This document shows, piece after piece, positions 1 through 14,300 of a DNA stretch of 64,000 bases; the stretch's first letter is position 1; each line of letters starts with the position of its first letter. The DNA is from Hymenolepis diminuta (lineage: Eukaryota > Platyhelminthes > Cestoda > Cyclophyllidea > Hymenolepididae): contig CAADRB010000008.1 of NCBI GenBank assembly GCA_900708905.1, positions 2,601,970 to 2,665,969 on the forward strand, written 5' to 3'. Below the pieces are notes generated by a model. It ran no database searches and had not been told where the DNA came from. It saw only the letters and a program-made list of their open reading frames with translations. A program made the position numbers and the translations under genes.

Positions 1-3000
1 AAATACGAATAGTAAAACTCTGTCTCTCAATTAAGGCAGATTTCTGATTCAACCTCTAACCAAATTTCCTGCTAAACTCGGTTTTTACCTACCATCTTTG
101 ACTTTATTTATCAGAAGGATCTTACATTTTTTTTCCTTTTGAGAACATTAATGAAATGGGCAGAAGCAACAAGGATTTTATGCTTCATCTCCGTTAAAAA
201 TATAAAATATATTTTTTTATTTAAACTATTTGTAGCCATCAAATACCGTTCTTTTCAATGTTGATTACCAATTTTACTCTAGAATGAATTTTCAGGATAT
301 TTTTTTGCTTTTCAGCGTATATATTATGAACTGGTACAAATAATAACTCGAGATGAGTAGGATGTTCACTTTTTCATTTCATTTAGAAGTTTCTTTAGAT
401 TGTACATACACTAATCAGGGATCTCAGATGGTAGGCTTTCTCAACCATCAATATAATTAGGTTCTCTCATTTTGTAGAAGAGACTATCTAGGGCAGGTTT
501 TGAGCTAAGTTTTATCTACAGATAAGTGGATTTGTACAAAAACTATAGCAGATAAATTCGACGAGCAATCCCATTTTCACCCAGATTTCGATTAAGGCAC
601 TCGCCAAAGAGAAAAATATTCAATGTAATTTTTGAAATAATCGTCGATATATTTGGGGAGAGTATCAGGTCACGCACAAACCCTGCGCAAAGAATCGTAC
701 GGCTGATGCACACATTGCACGCTCCTAGCACTAGCCTAAAAACCCGAGCGCGCACACCACGCCCAAATCACGTGGGTGTAGTCATCCTGTCGCATAGTGT
801 GCACTCAGCTGCTTGGACGCACACCCACATGTTCGGCCTTGAGATCAACCAATTGGGACTGAGCATCTATCGGTCTCGAGATAAATGCTAGCAGAGGTGC
901 AAATATCACGCATTTTTCTCCCCTTTTCCTCGATTATTTTGTATTTTGATTGTTTGCAGTTTTCTCATTTGTCACTTTCATTAGATAGATTTCTTTTTAA
1001 CGATTTGAGAGGGTGGATACTCTAGCAAATGGTTCGCATAAAGAGCAAGTTCTCAGAAGTTATTTTGGGTGTGGCGAAAATCTAGGTGTCTTGGTAAATT
1101 TTGTCGGGAAAAGAGCTAGATCAAACCACGCTATCTAGGCGTGTTCGCTTCACACACACGTTTGAATGGAACACCGTCTTTGTGTCGGACAACTATTAAC
1201 TGTGTTAAATCATTCACTCCAAGACTGATGTAGTGACATAGAATTATGCAGTAGAAACTCCTGATGAATGTATTCGGATTGATCTAATAATAATGTCAAG
1301 CAATAATTGAACAATTGAGAATATAGGCCTACTTTCCCAAACAAAGAAAAGAGAAGTTATCTCTTTTTTTCCGCACTTTGTAAGTCAAACATGAAATCTC
1401 TTGATAGAATTGAAACATCTATTCAGAGGTACGTTAAAATCTCTGCATTCATCGCTAAATCAGAGTCATATATTCGAAATTGCAGTGCTTGGTTGTATAT
1501 TACCAAATTCACCCAGTTACCCCTCCTGGAACTTATACACAGCACAGAAATTGAATAAAAGCATCTTCGTCTTCTCAGTTGCAAATTATTATCGATTTTT
1601 AATTTGGGTGAAGTCCTGCATGCTCCCACAATCAGAAATCGATAATTTAAGTGTAAATAAATTTAAAAATGTCCTCTGTGCGGTAAATAACAAAAGTTAA
1701 ATAAAAACAATATTTTGGAAATAATATTTAAAGCCAACAATTATAGATGCGAAATGAAATTATGAAAAGTTACTAAATATTTATTATTTTCTAGTAGCTT
1801 AAATTAAATTACAAAAAGGTGTGAATACGGAAATCTTGATAGTCATGAGTTTTAGAATTAAGTTTAGACGTGACTTTGATTTCAATAGCTCTTCCTTGCA
1901 GTATCTTCTTTTCTTCTTCAAAATATAGGATTCTTACATAGATGATTTCTTTTCTCGATATCCCATAAAGGGACGTTTTCTCTTAATTATCCAATAATAA
2001 TAACCGCGTAATATAAGCCGCATTTCCTTGTTTATTAATAATATTTTTGTAAAATTTAGAGATCGCCCTATTTAATTAAAATCCTTCTTAAATGGCCTGC
2101 GACCCTGCATAATTATTGGAGAATTGCCCCTTTTCGCGAATATTCATTGTTCAGATTTTAACCATTTTTGGTTAACAAAACAGTTTTACAACTTTCAATC
2201 CTGAAGAAGCAAGTGAAGAAAGACAGTTAAACGTAAAAAGGGAAAATCAGTGAAAACAAGTGAATCTGAAGTACCCTATCTGAGTTCCATAATCATATGG
2301 TAACCCGCTTCTTTACTTTCACTTTTGTGAGCATCTCCTCCTTCGCCATCTTCTTCGTCTAAAAGTTTGGAAAAACGTTATGTTGTCCTCTTTATAGCAT
2401 GCAAAACAGTCTAACAGTTTTCATTTAATTTTAGGTGATCTATACGCCGCAGCTTCCTCGTCTGGCTTTACTTTCACGATCGACAGTCTATCGTAACAAT
2501 TTTTCTCTAGTTAAAGTTACACTTGTTTAAAATATGTCAGTTAAAATTTTTATTTTTGGAAGATTAATTTACCAAGTACTTCTAGAAACTTTGGCGGAAT
2601 AGGTTCTAAATCATAACTTTCATGGGAATCACAGTTAGTCATGTCTCTTTGAGCATTTATGGTAACTCTTCGATATTTAACGTATTTGAAATCTGGTGAT
2701 ACAGAATAATTGTATTGCATCTATCTTCCAATATTTCTAGCCGTTTAAAGAATAATGTAAAGTTGGAAGGCGAGGTGATAGATCCACAACTGAAGCTATG
2801 TTTAAATCTTAGATCTAAAACTGAAATTCCAAAAATAGTCCTTCTATAAAGTATATACCATGCCCAAATCATATATTAAATGCGAAGTTTCGTTTAGATA
2901 AGTCATTTGTTGTCCAAGTTTCAACTAAATGAATAAGTTGTTTACACCAAAAGGAAGGGAATCACTTATCCATCATCCCTGAATATAATGGACTTCTTAA

Positions 3001-5525
3001 GCCAACTGCCATTATTTAGCTGATAACATTTGAATGCATAACAAATTTCATAGTCATTCTTTAGTCATAAAACAGTCAATTCCATGTGGGTGGGTGCATC
3101 ACAAAATAAATTCTAGTTCGCTCGTCATCTGTGCGGACACTAACAGTGGGTTTTATTTTTGAACTGAATTATCTGCGTGGTTCCTTTCTCTGTCTCTGTG
3201 TGTATAACAGTAACATTAATTATCCAAAATGTCAGAATGATATCTGATCCATATTTACCTTAATGAGGCGGCGGTTCTGAGTTAATGTTTGAAAACTTCT
3301 TTTTTCAAAAATAAAGTTACTTTTTAATATTTTACTGTTTTTAAATACTTCCTTTATATTAATAGTGAATTTAAAATAATTTCTTTCACAATTTCCTTTC
3401 AAGATTGAAAGAGTCTCATGAGGACAAATTGACTACTAAATGTGTTTGTCTTCAAAAAGACAACTTCGAAATCACTACCGCCATACTAAAAAGAATAATT
3501 CAAAATTAGTAAGCACTGATCTCCATAAGAGTTATATCACATACCATTAATATCTTGTTTACCTATTTAAGCAAAAGACTTTTATCCTTAAGCAAGGATT
3601 TTGTCAATATTTAATGAGGATATGACCGGATTAGAGCACTCAGGGTTTATTAAAAGATATCTATCTCTAAAGATTTTCAGATGCTACTTTTTTCCAAGAA
3701 CGATGAAGTTATCAACACAAAGGAAAATTCACTGGGAACCAGTTGCTCGAGGGCAAAGTTGATGTATCATTAAAGAGATACATACTCTGATCGAATTGTC
3801 AAGAACATTCAGGCTCTAGTCCATAGACTCTGTAAGGTAGTTCCGATTAGTTAATTTATTGAAGGCAATGGTTACCTACAAGTTGAGTTTTAACCAATAA
3901 TTCATATTACAGGAATTTGTTCCATGTCACTACCATATTAAAGTGGGGAGTAACTTCTTGATTCCACTTTACATAAGGAAAATTTGTTTTTGCTAAGTGG
4001 GCTCTTTCATCGAGATTATCTTACCGCTCAATCCAGAACGCATAATTGTGTGTATGACATACACTTAGTCATGAGACAGGTAGGCGAGGTGAATTTTAAT
4101 AAATTTAATCCTCTCTTCAGCTGCGTGGACACTCACAGAAATAAATTACCCAAGTTGTCTATTTTCGTGGGTAACTCGTGGGTGGGATTAGACGCACGCA
4201 TGCTAAAAGTGTACTTTCTCACGTCTGCTTTAACAACATGCATCACACGTATCAAAACACACAGGCGTTGGATCGGAATGCTAGGTAGAAAACCATAAAA
4301 CATCAATCATCTTAGAAAACAAAGTTGAGATGATTCAGTTTTGATGGTAAATAAGTAGACACAAGCTATGCAAGTATTAAACTGTGTTATTTTAATGTTT
4401 TTAGTCAAAACTTTAATAAAATCTAACATTTATCTTTCCCCTAAATCCACACAGAATATTGTGACCTCAATTTCTTACTAATTTTTCCAGTGCCTGAGCA
4501 CATTGTAAACGTACTTTGAAACACTGCTACCACAGTATGATCCATTTTCCATACTTTCGGTTGTATCCAGCTTGTTTTCCCAGAAAAGTGCAATTATCCT
4601 AAGATATAACCTAGTCAAGATGTATTGTCACTGGGCTTTCCGAGTCTTTATGAGGAGGTCCAATATGTTACATTGATAGTGATCTATGCTATACCAATAT
4701 CATTAATCTACTTTTTCCTGTAAGATGATTACAAACAAATCGAGGTGACATAACAAACAACAGGAATAAATCAGTAAGCGGACCACATGCTCTTAACATC
4801 GTGGACATGATCCCACCCACGAATCTAGGTGTCATTTCATAAAGCTAAACATTAGAATATTAAAAGCAAATCATAATTTTATAAGAACGTGGAAAATTCA
4901 ATGATTCCATAACCAAAAATGTAATATTTTTAATGCCCTAACTTCAGTACCTATTTCTCTTGACCTGATGCACCTTATTAAACTCGTTTACTGTCCCCAT
5001 CATCCAGATACCTTTACAAGACTGAAACTTGAAAATATTTTTGAATCACCATGATCGATAATATTATACAAGTTTCCAAGGTTTTTCTACTTGATGAACT
5101 CCCTTTGAAACACGACAATCTTAATATTTCCAATTTCCCTGAATATTACCATCCTATTTGTCTACACAAAAATTCGTAATTATATTATCTTGCGATCCTG
5201 TCAATATGCACTATATCTGAGTCTTCTGAATTTGTGTTCATATGTTTAATATGATACAGTAACGCTAACCCGATTGTGTTAAGGATGCGACCATTTGTTC
5301 TATCTCTTCTTCGATGCTTCCTCTTCGAAAGCAAACGAACATCTGAATTTAATTTGATGCTTAATTGTAATCGACTTGGAAGAGTTATTTAACTAGAACA
5401 TTAGGGAGAATATTATCGATCTAATAGGTTGCTATAAAAATGGCAAATATCCAGTTAGCTATGACTAAAACGGAAAAAAAATGAGGTTAATATAAAAAGG
5501 ACAATTTCAATGTTTTTATGCACCC
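1..5525. other. Gene-free AT-rich stretch
   Basis: Apart from the GC-rich island at 690-870 I see no exon, RNA gene or repeat I can support. ORFs of 60-104 codons (for example 3984-4298) show no protein features. Confidence 0.5.
690..870. other. GC-rich, CpG-containing island
   Basis: About 57% GC by hand count over 721-840, against a much lower background. It has a CACGTG E-box, several GTGTGC/GCACAC motifs and GCGCGC. It could be a promoter or an old insertion; no gene is evident beside it. Confidence 0.5.
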
Positions 5526-5590
5526 GCGACACGGTGGTCGACACAACTGTCTGGCAAAACCAGATGTTCATCGGTACACAACTGAGAAAA
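5526..5590 (+). repeat. tRNA-derived SINE-like copy 1
   Basis: Contains an A-box-like GACACGGTGGTCGAC and the block AGATGTTCATCGGTACACAA, aligning to the minus-strand copies at 15.8, 24.6 and 36.9 kb. Confidence 0.5.
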
Positions 5591-7056
5591 TACTTCATTT
5601 CATCGTATCTGGAAAGTTAGGTTTAATATTTAAAATCACCTCCTGATTAACTTAGCTGAAAAATTTTAGCTTTAACACTACTTCTTCTAACTACTTCGGT
5701 GATTTATGAAGTGTTTGAAAGAAGAGTTTTCAAGTATTTATCTTAGGTAGAGTGCTAGCATGATTACATTCCGATATATCTTTACTTGTTTAATATTGAC
5801 CAGTAAGACTGGCCAGTTTGCTAGATTTGCTTCGATGAAAATCGACCCCGTGACTGAATAATCCACTGTGTCCAAAGATATCAATAATATTTTTGTTGAT
5901 AGTATATAGGTATAGAGATTTCTAATTCAACATGAATATACATAATGCTTTCGAGTATTTTTTTCCCAAATAATTTATATTTTCAAAAAGCGATAATTTG
6001 GTAACGTGTCCAGTTAGAATCGAAATTACAGACGTAGGATTTCGTCTGTATAAATGTCGGCATATCTTCTGTCTGGTCCAGTTTAGTAAAGTTTTAAATC
6101 ATATTTAACACGTCACTTTTAAAAGGCGTTGTCCGTGGGATTACTTAATGATATAACCACACCCAATAAGTAGTAGATTGCATTTGAAACAACTCGGAAA
6201 AATTAAAGCGCAGATATATATTATAAAATAGTTAATTTAGTAGTAGTTTAAGTAAAATATTCAAAAAATCAATATAGTAGTTATCCATAGCCGTGTACAA
6301 ATCGTGAACAAGTTATAATCATGAGAAAGCATCTAAATAAGGGGGAGAACAAACGGGTCCAATAAGGTATTGGAACGGGGGAAAGGTCATGTAGAAGAAG
6401 GCTATTAAGGTAGGGCATCAAAAGTCTTACTTCGTTTGAATTACGGAAGAACCAAGTTTCCCACGCTCTTATAAGGTGAACAGATTACTTATTCACACTT
6501 CACTGTTCAAATTTCTTGGCAGGACAGTAATGAAGTATATTCAATGTATATTTAATGAGTGAAAGGTGGATAACCCGATGAATCCAAAACAATTTCGATA
6601 CCTTGATATTAATGACTTCTATTCTAACCTTAATTCGGTCTCTACTTGGGCCCTACGTGATGCCTTCCTGCTTCTCTGTTTCTCATGATTACGAGATGTG
6701 ACATTTTGCTCATCAAATGCAACGATAATAATAAGGACTTAAAGAATACTAGGGCTGAATTCGGATTCATTTGACACGAAGAAATTTAGATTGCTTCATT
6801 AGTTAAGGGAAACACACCATTACAATTTGATTTATAGCACATCAGACACACCCAGAATGTCACTATCGATAACATTAATTCAGTCGTAAAGTATTAAAGT
6901 CAAAATAAGGAAAGGCGGATGGTGTCATTTAATGTATCTTTCTTTTATTCCTCAAAGATTTTCAAGATCACGCATATGAGGAAGAATTGATTACATCGGC
7001 TTGAGGTTTAAAGCTTTACCCAGATATTGGAAATGTCATTTACATACAATTTACCG

Positions 7057-7082
7057 TATATATATATATATATATATATATA
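7057..7082. repeat. (TA)13 microsatellite at the transposon's left end
   Basis: Perfect TA dinucleotide run touching the left inverted repeat of the mariner remnant. It may have been the insertion target. Confidence 0.95.
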
Positions 7083-8337
7083 TGCTGGGTGCGCAAGGTA
7101 TCTGAGGACACTTATATTTTTGTAATTTAAACTAACCCGATAGTAATTAGTGTGTTTTTTATATCAGAAGATCTCATGGCAGATACTACTGTAACTAATG
7201 AAATGTAAAGACACGCTGTAATAGTGCCCATAAAAGCGGTGGAGAGGCATTTAGAAGTTTCAAAATCTTAAAAATCGTCAGATCATATGTTTGCAAAGAT
7301 AGAAGGGAGCTGAATGAAAACAATGGAGATGAATTAGCAGCCACCAGAAAGAGAAAACGGTATTGTTAGGTCCTGCCGACTCACTCAGAAGGCCTGAGTT
7401 TGTCAGAAGAGTGCGAGACATGATCGAAGAAACTCCCGAGAAGACAATGTGACATCTTGCTAAAGATCTTCAAGTGTCTGAAGGGACAATAAGGAAGGTT
7501 GTTCATCAAGACCTCAAATACAAATCCCGCACATTCTTAGGCGAGGTCGTCAGTTTATGTGGACAAAAACAACTCAAGAGAATCGTTTAATGCGTGCAAA
7601 ACCACTCTTAAACAAATTGAAGTGCTCAGAAGAATAGGAGCGTCTTTGATTTTTTTCCTACCAAAACAACTTCCACCAGGACGAAAATTTCAGTCGAAGA
7701 AATGGTAGATGATTATGTGCGGGTAGACATCACTGAAGTTCCAACTGTTATGGGCACGAAGTTTTCAGCAACAGTGATGTTTGTCGGTGCTGTTAGCAGT
7801 GAAGGTGGGACAAATCATGACTCCCCCATTTTTCCACAGGACCTTAAAGCCAACGTAGATACTTACGTCTATATTAAGACGCATTGGATAGACAGCGTAG
7901 CCAATGGAGGACTTCCCCTCCCCAAGCAAGATTCGCCTCCACCCTATAAAGTTCTCAGAACCCACAAGTGGATGGTTGAGAATTTTCATTATCATGTCAC
8001 ACCATACTTATGGCCTCCTCCCAACTCACCATACCTTAATCCGATGGATTATTACGTGTGGGGCGGTGCGTGGTTGAAAAGGAAGCTAAAAAGCATCCCA
8101 TAACACCAAATCCTCCTCTCTGATGGAATCAATAGCCCGAGCAATGGAGGACATCAGTCAAGACCACCTGATCTGATCAAAGCCTGCAGTCGATTTCGAA
8201 CTCGAATTGGGTGGGTGATAGAGAATAAAACTTAGGTCAATATTGTGTTTATTTGTTTTATTAAAAGAAATTGTAAGCTTCCCCCATTAACAATTTCATT
8301 TTCTAAAAGTGGGCTAGGTTACCTTACGCACTCTGTA
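7083..8337 (+). mobile_element. Decayed Tc1/mariner-superfamily DNA transposon with terminal inverted repeats
   Basis: The left end (7083-7102) and the reverse complement of the right end (about 8318-8337) match well, sharing GTGCGCAAGGTA versus GTGCGTAAGGTA, and both abut TA, the expected target. Length is about 1.25 kb, usual for the superfamily. The left end sits in a (TA)n run of 13 units. Inside is a broken transposase: a helix-turn-helix remnant at about 7390-7530 (VRRVRDMIEETPEKTM then a stop) and a C-terminal remnant at 7702-8103. The spacing of the last two acidic positions is close to DD37D (maT-like) elements. Stops and frameshifts make it non-autonomous and old. Confidence 0.85.
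7390..8240 (+). pseudogene. Tc1/mariner transposase pseudogene
   Basis: Residual frames read as a transposase: HTH-like segment, then ENRLMRAKPLLNKLKC in another frame, then from 7702 the motifs EVPTVMGTKFSATVM, HWIDSVANG, a QDSPPPYK block and SPYLNPMDYYVWG. The first catalytic Asp, expected in an FFSDE-type motif, reads FFSYQ here, so it is lost. There are in-frame stops in the N-terminal half, at least one frameshift around 7560-7690, and another after 8100 where the tail continues out of frame (MEDISQDHL). Family knowledge supports the motif order; inactivation is seen directly. Confidence 0.8.
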
Positions 8338-8344
8338 TATATGT

Positions 8345-11300
8345 CATTTTGCCTAATGTATAGTATTAGTAAGAAAGGAAAGAATATGCATCATATAGAA
8401 GTTGACAATAAAGTATTGGGAAAATAACCATATGGAAAGCAGGGCTCTAATTTTATCACAGTAGTTCATAATTTTCCAGTTACTAAATTTATAAGGCTCA
8501 TAGTTATTCCGGGTGACTTGCCAAGTGATTAGCAATTCATTTTTCGAGATCCGCCCATTCTGCTTTTTTAAAATGATTAATAAGAATAACGTATATATAT
8601 ATATAATGAAGATAAAAGAAAAGTATCTAAATTAACAAGCAAATATAATGCAGGATATAAATCAATTTAAGGGCATAAAACAATTGTTACATTATATTTG
8701 TTCGAATGAGCATTTCTATCATGAAATGAGATTAAGCTATAAACAAAGAGCTTAAAATAACTGCTTACAGCTGACGGAATAAAGGGTTAATGCAAGTTTT
8801 CGAGCTATCCCTCTGTAATTTAATATTCATATTTCAATACACTCTCCACCAATATTTTTATGAAGTGAGTGGAAAAAATTGTTGCCGTGTAATTCTTGAA
8901 TAATGATACATTAATTTCTATTATTTCCTTCGCAATTTAGTTACGTCAGAACTTTCATAAAAATCGAGAAATGAATAAATCACCTTTTTTATTCCGTCTT
9001 GAAGAATGGAATGTTAAGAAATAATACGAGAGAGCAGCAGTTTGAAATCATCTTTGCATTTTCCTTGAGCCGTTAGAGAAGTTGGTATTCGAAGCAACTT
9101 TCATCATAAAGAGCATTATTTATTGAAAATTATGACGTCATTAATTATTTTCTTGTATTTTTCATTTTTTTGCAGAGTTTGGTGAATTTTTAAGTAAGGC
9201 CGATACGAAATACAGTTGTTTGATGCTTAAAGTGTCCTGATAAATATTTACTGAGAATAACACAGATTATATGAATAACAGTAACATATTGTTTCTGAAT
9301 GATCCAGCTTTTGAATATTTTGTCACAAAACAGATTTCAGAATTTCCATTAATAACGTTTTGAGGACGAAAGTGAATTGAACATGGTTCTGATTCAATGA
9401 AGATAAAAATGAATGGCACGACCGACAATTTGTTAAGTAAATCGGCAGACTTGCAAACATTGAGTACCACGGACATGAACACATCCATTTGACAAGAGAT
9501 TAAATCTTGGAAATCCACATTAGGACCATTTGGATATTGCAAAGTGAATTACTTCCCTTATGAAAGAGTAGATAGTTCAAAGCTCCCGGAATTCATGTTA
9601 ATCTAGGCATTCTGACTTAATTAGATACTCTTTTTCAATCTACTGCTTCATCTTTTACTAAGCTCATTGCCGTTTTATGTGTTCAGATATTATTCCATGG
9701 TAACATTACGCTGCCATATGATTGTGATTTACTCATCAATTTCGGTACTTCCTTTCTTTAAGATAGTCTAACTGAAAGATGAGTAGTAATTTTTAGTTTA
9801 ATTGTAACTGACAGAAAAGTTCTCTTTGAGAAACCTTACCACACACCTGCGACACCACAATCTTAATCTCCTAGTTGGTCTTCGTGGGGAATGCGATATG
9901 ACTGACAAACCTTTGTTAAGTTCCCACTTAACGAAAAGAGAGAAAACTGAGGACTTAGGTTTCTCTACGACTCCTTCAAGTATTCATTGAAATTGTACTA
10001 CCTTATTCATATGGTATCCATGATTAAAAATAAAATTTTTTTTATTAAATACGGTTTTTAATTAATACTGTCGTATTTCTCTTTGTCGAAACCTATAAAA
10101 CTAAATACGCTCTTCAAAAAATTCGTGTCTTGTAGCATACTTCCATAAGTATTAATTGCGTTTGGGCTTTTTTATTTAAGTCGAGTTCATCCAAAAATGA
10201 ACACTGAAAGCAAATTTTTCACTGTGCTTTCGTGGGAACCGCCTCAGTGCTCATTCTCTTATTTGATATAGTGTATGTGATTGATTCATTCGTGTGTTGC
10301 GTAATAATCAAGTGACTATTGTGGACCCTTTCTTATCATTTCATTCATCTCTAGCAACCTCTTCCGTGCTATGATCATAAAAACGGAAATTATATTACTG
10401 GACTCAAGTCCCTTGTAATAATTTCTTCGTTTTGATAGATGCACACTTACAGTGTCAGTAATAGAAAAAACGAGTTGCACTATTATGCACTTTAAAAATG
10501 AACATTTTTAAAAGAAATCATTTTGAAGTTTAAATGCAAATAGTCCATAAGAGAAGTTTCATATCGTACTAACTTACAACTCTCTAACTCGAAAGACTGG
10601 AGTGACTTTAAAACAAAGACAAATACGTAGACGGCTTTCTCCTGACGACGAATTTAAACTGGTTTGTGAATAGCTGAATTAAGAAAGCACGTACACTGAA
10701 AATCATGTCTCCCGAAAATCGGCATCAGGTACAAATTCCTTCCAATTACCTAAAAATCCATGTTCCAACCAATTAGAATGAGGGTCTTGAAGAGAAAGAG
10801 GTGCAAATCGATATTGGTGAAATAGAAAATTTTGATTTTAAGATCTCTATTCTCAATAACACTAAAACAAAAAACTCTTTGACACCTTATCCAAAGTTTC
10901 CAAAATGTTCATCCTATGGAACAAAGCCTGCTTATCAATACTGAAATCAAAATTTTATATTGTTGGATTCGTTAGAAAACTTGATCTTCTCCTTTGTTCA
11001 TTTTCCAAATTCACTAAGTTGAAAGAAATTATAGCCAATTTTTCGGCAAAATTTTGATCTGATGCTTACTTCTATTGACGGGGTAAAGGATTTTTCAAAT
11101 CTATATTAAACAAGTGATAGCCAAATTCTAGTTGAAATATGTTTAATCATTCCTATTATTGAGAAATTCTTTTCGAACAATCCCTCTTTTGGACAGGATT
11201 GGTAATTTTGAATATGTGGCGCTAGGTCGTCAATTTGGCTTATAAACGTATATATTATGTTAATATAAAAAATTGTTATGGCTTTCATCAAATCAATACT

Positions 11301-14300
11301 TCGGTTCTCTTCTACTAAGTATGGTGCAATGAAAAATTGCCTGTTTGATAACTCATGCGACCTAATAATTAAATATGATGCTCCGTTTGCCACCCATGAA
11401 ATTGTCATGACTCCTCAAAGCATGTTGATCTAGCTCAATGAGCATTTTTGAAAGGACAAAAAAGCAGGGTGCTGAGATGATGTGTAACATTTCTATTGCC
11501 GCCATTCGCCGAATTCAAACTGGGTTCAAATTGTTACTTTCAACTGACGCCTATTTTGTTCCAATATATGTTGTTGAGCTAAAAGTCAATATTTGAGCAC
11601 GTATTGAGCTGAAATAAAATTTACGCAAAAAGATTACTAAAGTATAGTCAGTTGATAAATTCGAAGCAGGTTAATAATTATGATGAACCGAATTTGTGGC
11701 GAAAATAAAATATATTGATAGTAAAATTCAATTTTATTTCCTTGAAAAATTTTAAACTCATCTATTTTTGAAATTAACCGGTTTATGCTTACTATTAATA
11801 ATCTAGAAAAGATTTAAAAAAAGAGATACCAGGTTAAAATATCTTTTCTCATTAATATTATTTGACGAAATTGTGAGAAGTAACTGAAATCGTGAAACAA
11901 TGGCTGTTCGGTTTATCCAAAGGTCTACGAAGAATGTTCAGTTAATGAATAATCTAACAAACCTGAGATTTAAGTCTTGAAACTTCGCGATATTTTATCC
12001 AAATATTTTAACATTTTCATATTGGCAAATACATGGACTGCTGAGTGACTATGAAATTGCTTCTAAGATTTGGTTATTTATTGCAAATGTTAATTAGAGT
12101 TATTCCCTGATCCTCTTTTGACATTCGTGAGATAGATTTTCTGTCATCAACCTCTTAAAACTTGTAATGCTTCTAATATTTAATTCATAACATTAATGGA
12201 CAACAGATTCAGACAACGTAAGATTCAGAGCACTCCTAAAATCGTACTTGTGCGCGGTAGATTATAAGCCATTTCTAACTGCAAATTGGAGCAGCATGCT
12301 TCGCTACAGCCGTAAAACAGGGGAAGGCACAAATGCATTTTGTGGATATGTGCGGTTCTCAATGCATGCTTTTTTTCGAATTTTACTGTTAAATACGTGA
12401 TGTCAAAGGTGTAAATGAGTGTAGATAATCTTCTCTTGAAAAACTTGAATTCACAATATTTTTGTCCTATTCAAGAATCTTCAATGCCACATGTCAGCTG
12501 AACCTAGTATCCTCAGGTTTCTCGGACTGAGAATAAAAGACACAAAACCACTAGTTAACCTTAAGAAAAATGTTACCTTTTCTGGGGTTAAAAAGTTAAT
12601 TTGCACACCCTCACCTCCGCATGTTTTCGCCATATTTATGAGATATCCTTTGCACGAAATATAACTTACAATCAGTTAACTTAATAGACTTAGGCATAAC
12701 GTCGGGGTATATCTTTTTATTTTTAGCATGCTTTCCTATTGAAGTACGAAAGTTTTACCTCATTGCATTAATATACCTAGCTGAAAAAACTTCACAGGTA
12801 AGATCTATTTTAAAAAATGCCATCTATATGTCCCATATATGCAAGATAGAAGAGAGGGTACTAATATGAAACTCTTAAATGTCTTAAATTAGCTATGCCA
12901 TATTCTTAAAGCCCACGATGACTAGGATTAATAAAGGGAAGCGAATTTATTGGGGGCGTACTCGATTCCCTATTATGGATAAATGAATACAATTTGTGCG
13001 CGAAGCAGGTAACATATTGTATATGATTGGTTTGGTAAGTAAATTCTTAGAATCGTGAAATTCAGCGTGAAATTCAGGAAAAGCCAAGTAAAAAACTTGG
13101 CATTTCCCACTGTATCATGCTCAGAGATTGAAGCTAAGAGTGATAACATTGACTACAAGCATTTAAAAGCTTATTGGTTTCTATTTTTATGACTGAGAAA
13201 CAGACATATTGATAAAAAGACGGATGTTGGGAAAAAATGTTGAAACAGAAAATTCCTGTATCTAAGACGGAAACTAGTTACAAGAAACTGCACATATGAG
13301 ATGACAACACTTGGTTGAGTTTTAGGTCATATCAGTATAAAATTCCGTTGCGTTGATAATTAGAATTCGGAGAAATCCACTAGACAACGCATTTACATAT
13401 CCCAATTTACTTTATACCCATAAAGTAAGCGGTAATGACTCAAATTTTATCCATTTCATTTGGTGAAAACAGGCAGTATTTTCAAAACCAAACATCTTTC
13501 AAAATTAAAATCAGTAAAGAGAGGTGTAAGTGAGACTTCAGAATTTTTCCTTAAACGATAAGTATTTCTGTTGAACTCTAGTTATTATTGGTATATCTCT
13601 TTTAATTAAACCCATTATGTAATGAAAGATTTGGAGGTTTAGTTGATGCTAATCTTGAAGGAAGAACGGCATTCAAGTATATTTTAAGAGTTGCGCATTT
13701 TGCAAAACAGTTCTTGTTTGCCTATTAGAAGAAAAATAGAACCTACTGGAACTAAATATATCCAGAAGATTTGCTGATGGCTCCGATGGCATAAGCTCAA
13801 ATTTTGCAGCTTAAGTAAACTCAATAAACCGAATCCACTTTACTCCCTCAAGGAGATCTTTTCTCGTCTTTGTCGTGGAAAAGCACAGAGAGACTTGACC
13901 AGGAGACCAGACATAGTTTTTAGTTGGCAGACCACTTAAATCTCTCGGAATCAATTGAAGCTAGACTTTATAAAGTGAGATGCTTAAGTGAGAATTCATT
14001 CTCATTTCTTTCCAAGAGCGCCATGTCATATTTCATACTTATCTACCTCCCTAACATTCAGTCTCTACGTGATCTCAAACTGCTTTTCTTTCATTCGATT
14101 TTAATCAGCAAAGAAATTCACATCTCACCTATGCTTATAATAGTAGCAAATACAGTTCACTTAATCATCTCTGGATGAATGCTTAGTCTAACATTAAATC
14201 TATCCACTGTCTCCTTCACATCGTATGAATTTCAAATTTTCCAAATCCGGTATGCGCTTTTAATAGTTTATCTTAGTTGTCTATCAACAAAATATAAACA

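Noticed and set aside
3984..4298. 104-codon plus frame
   Set aside because: No motif, no supporting signals; most likely chance.
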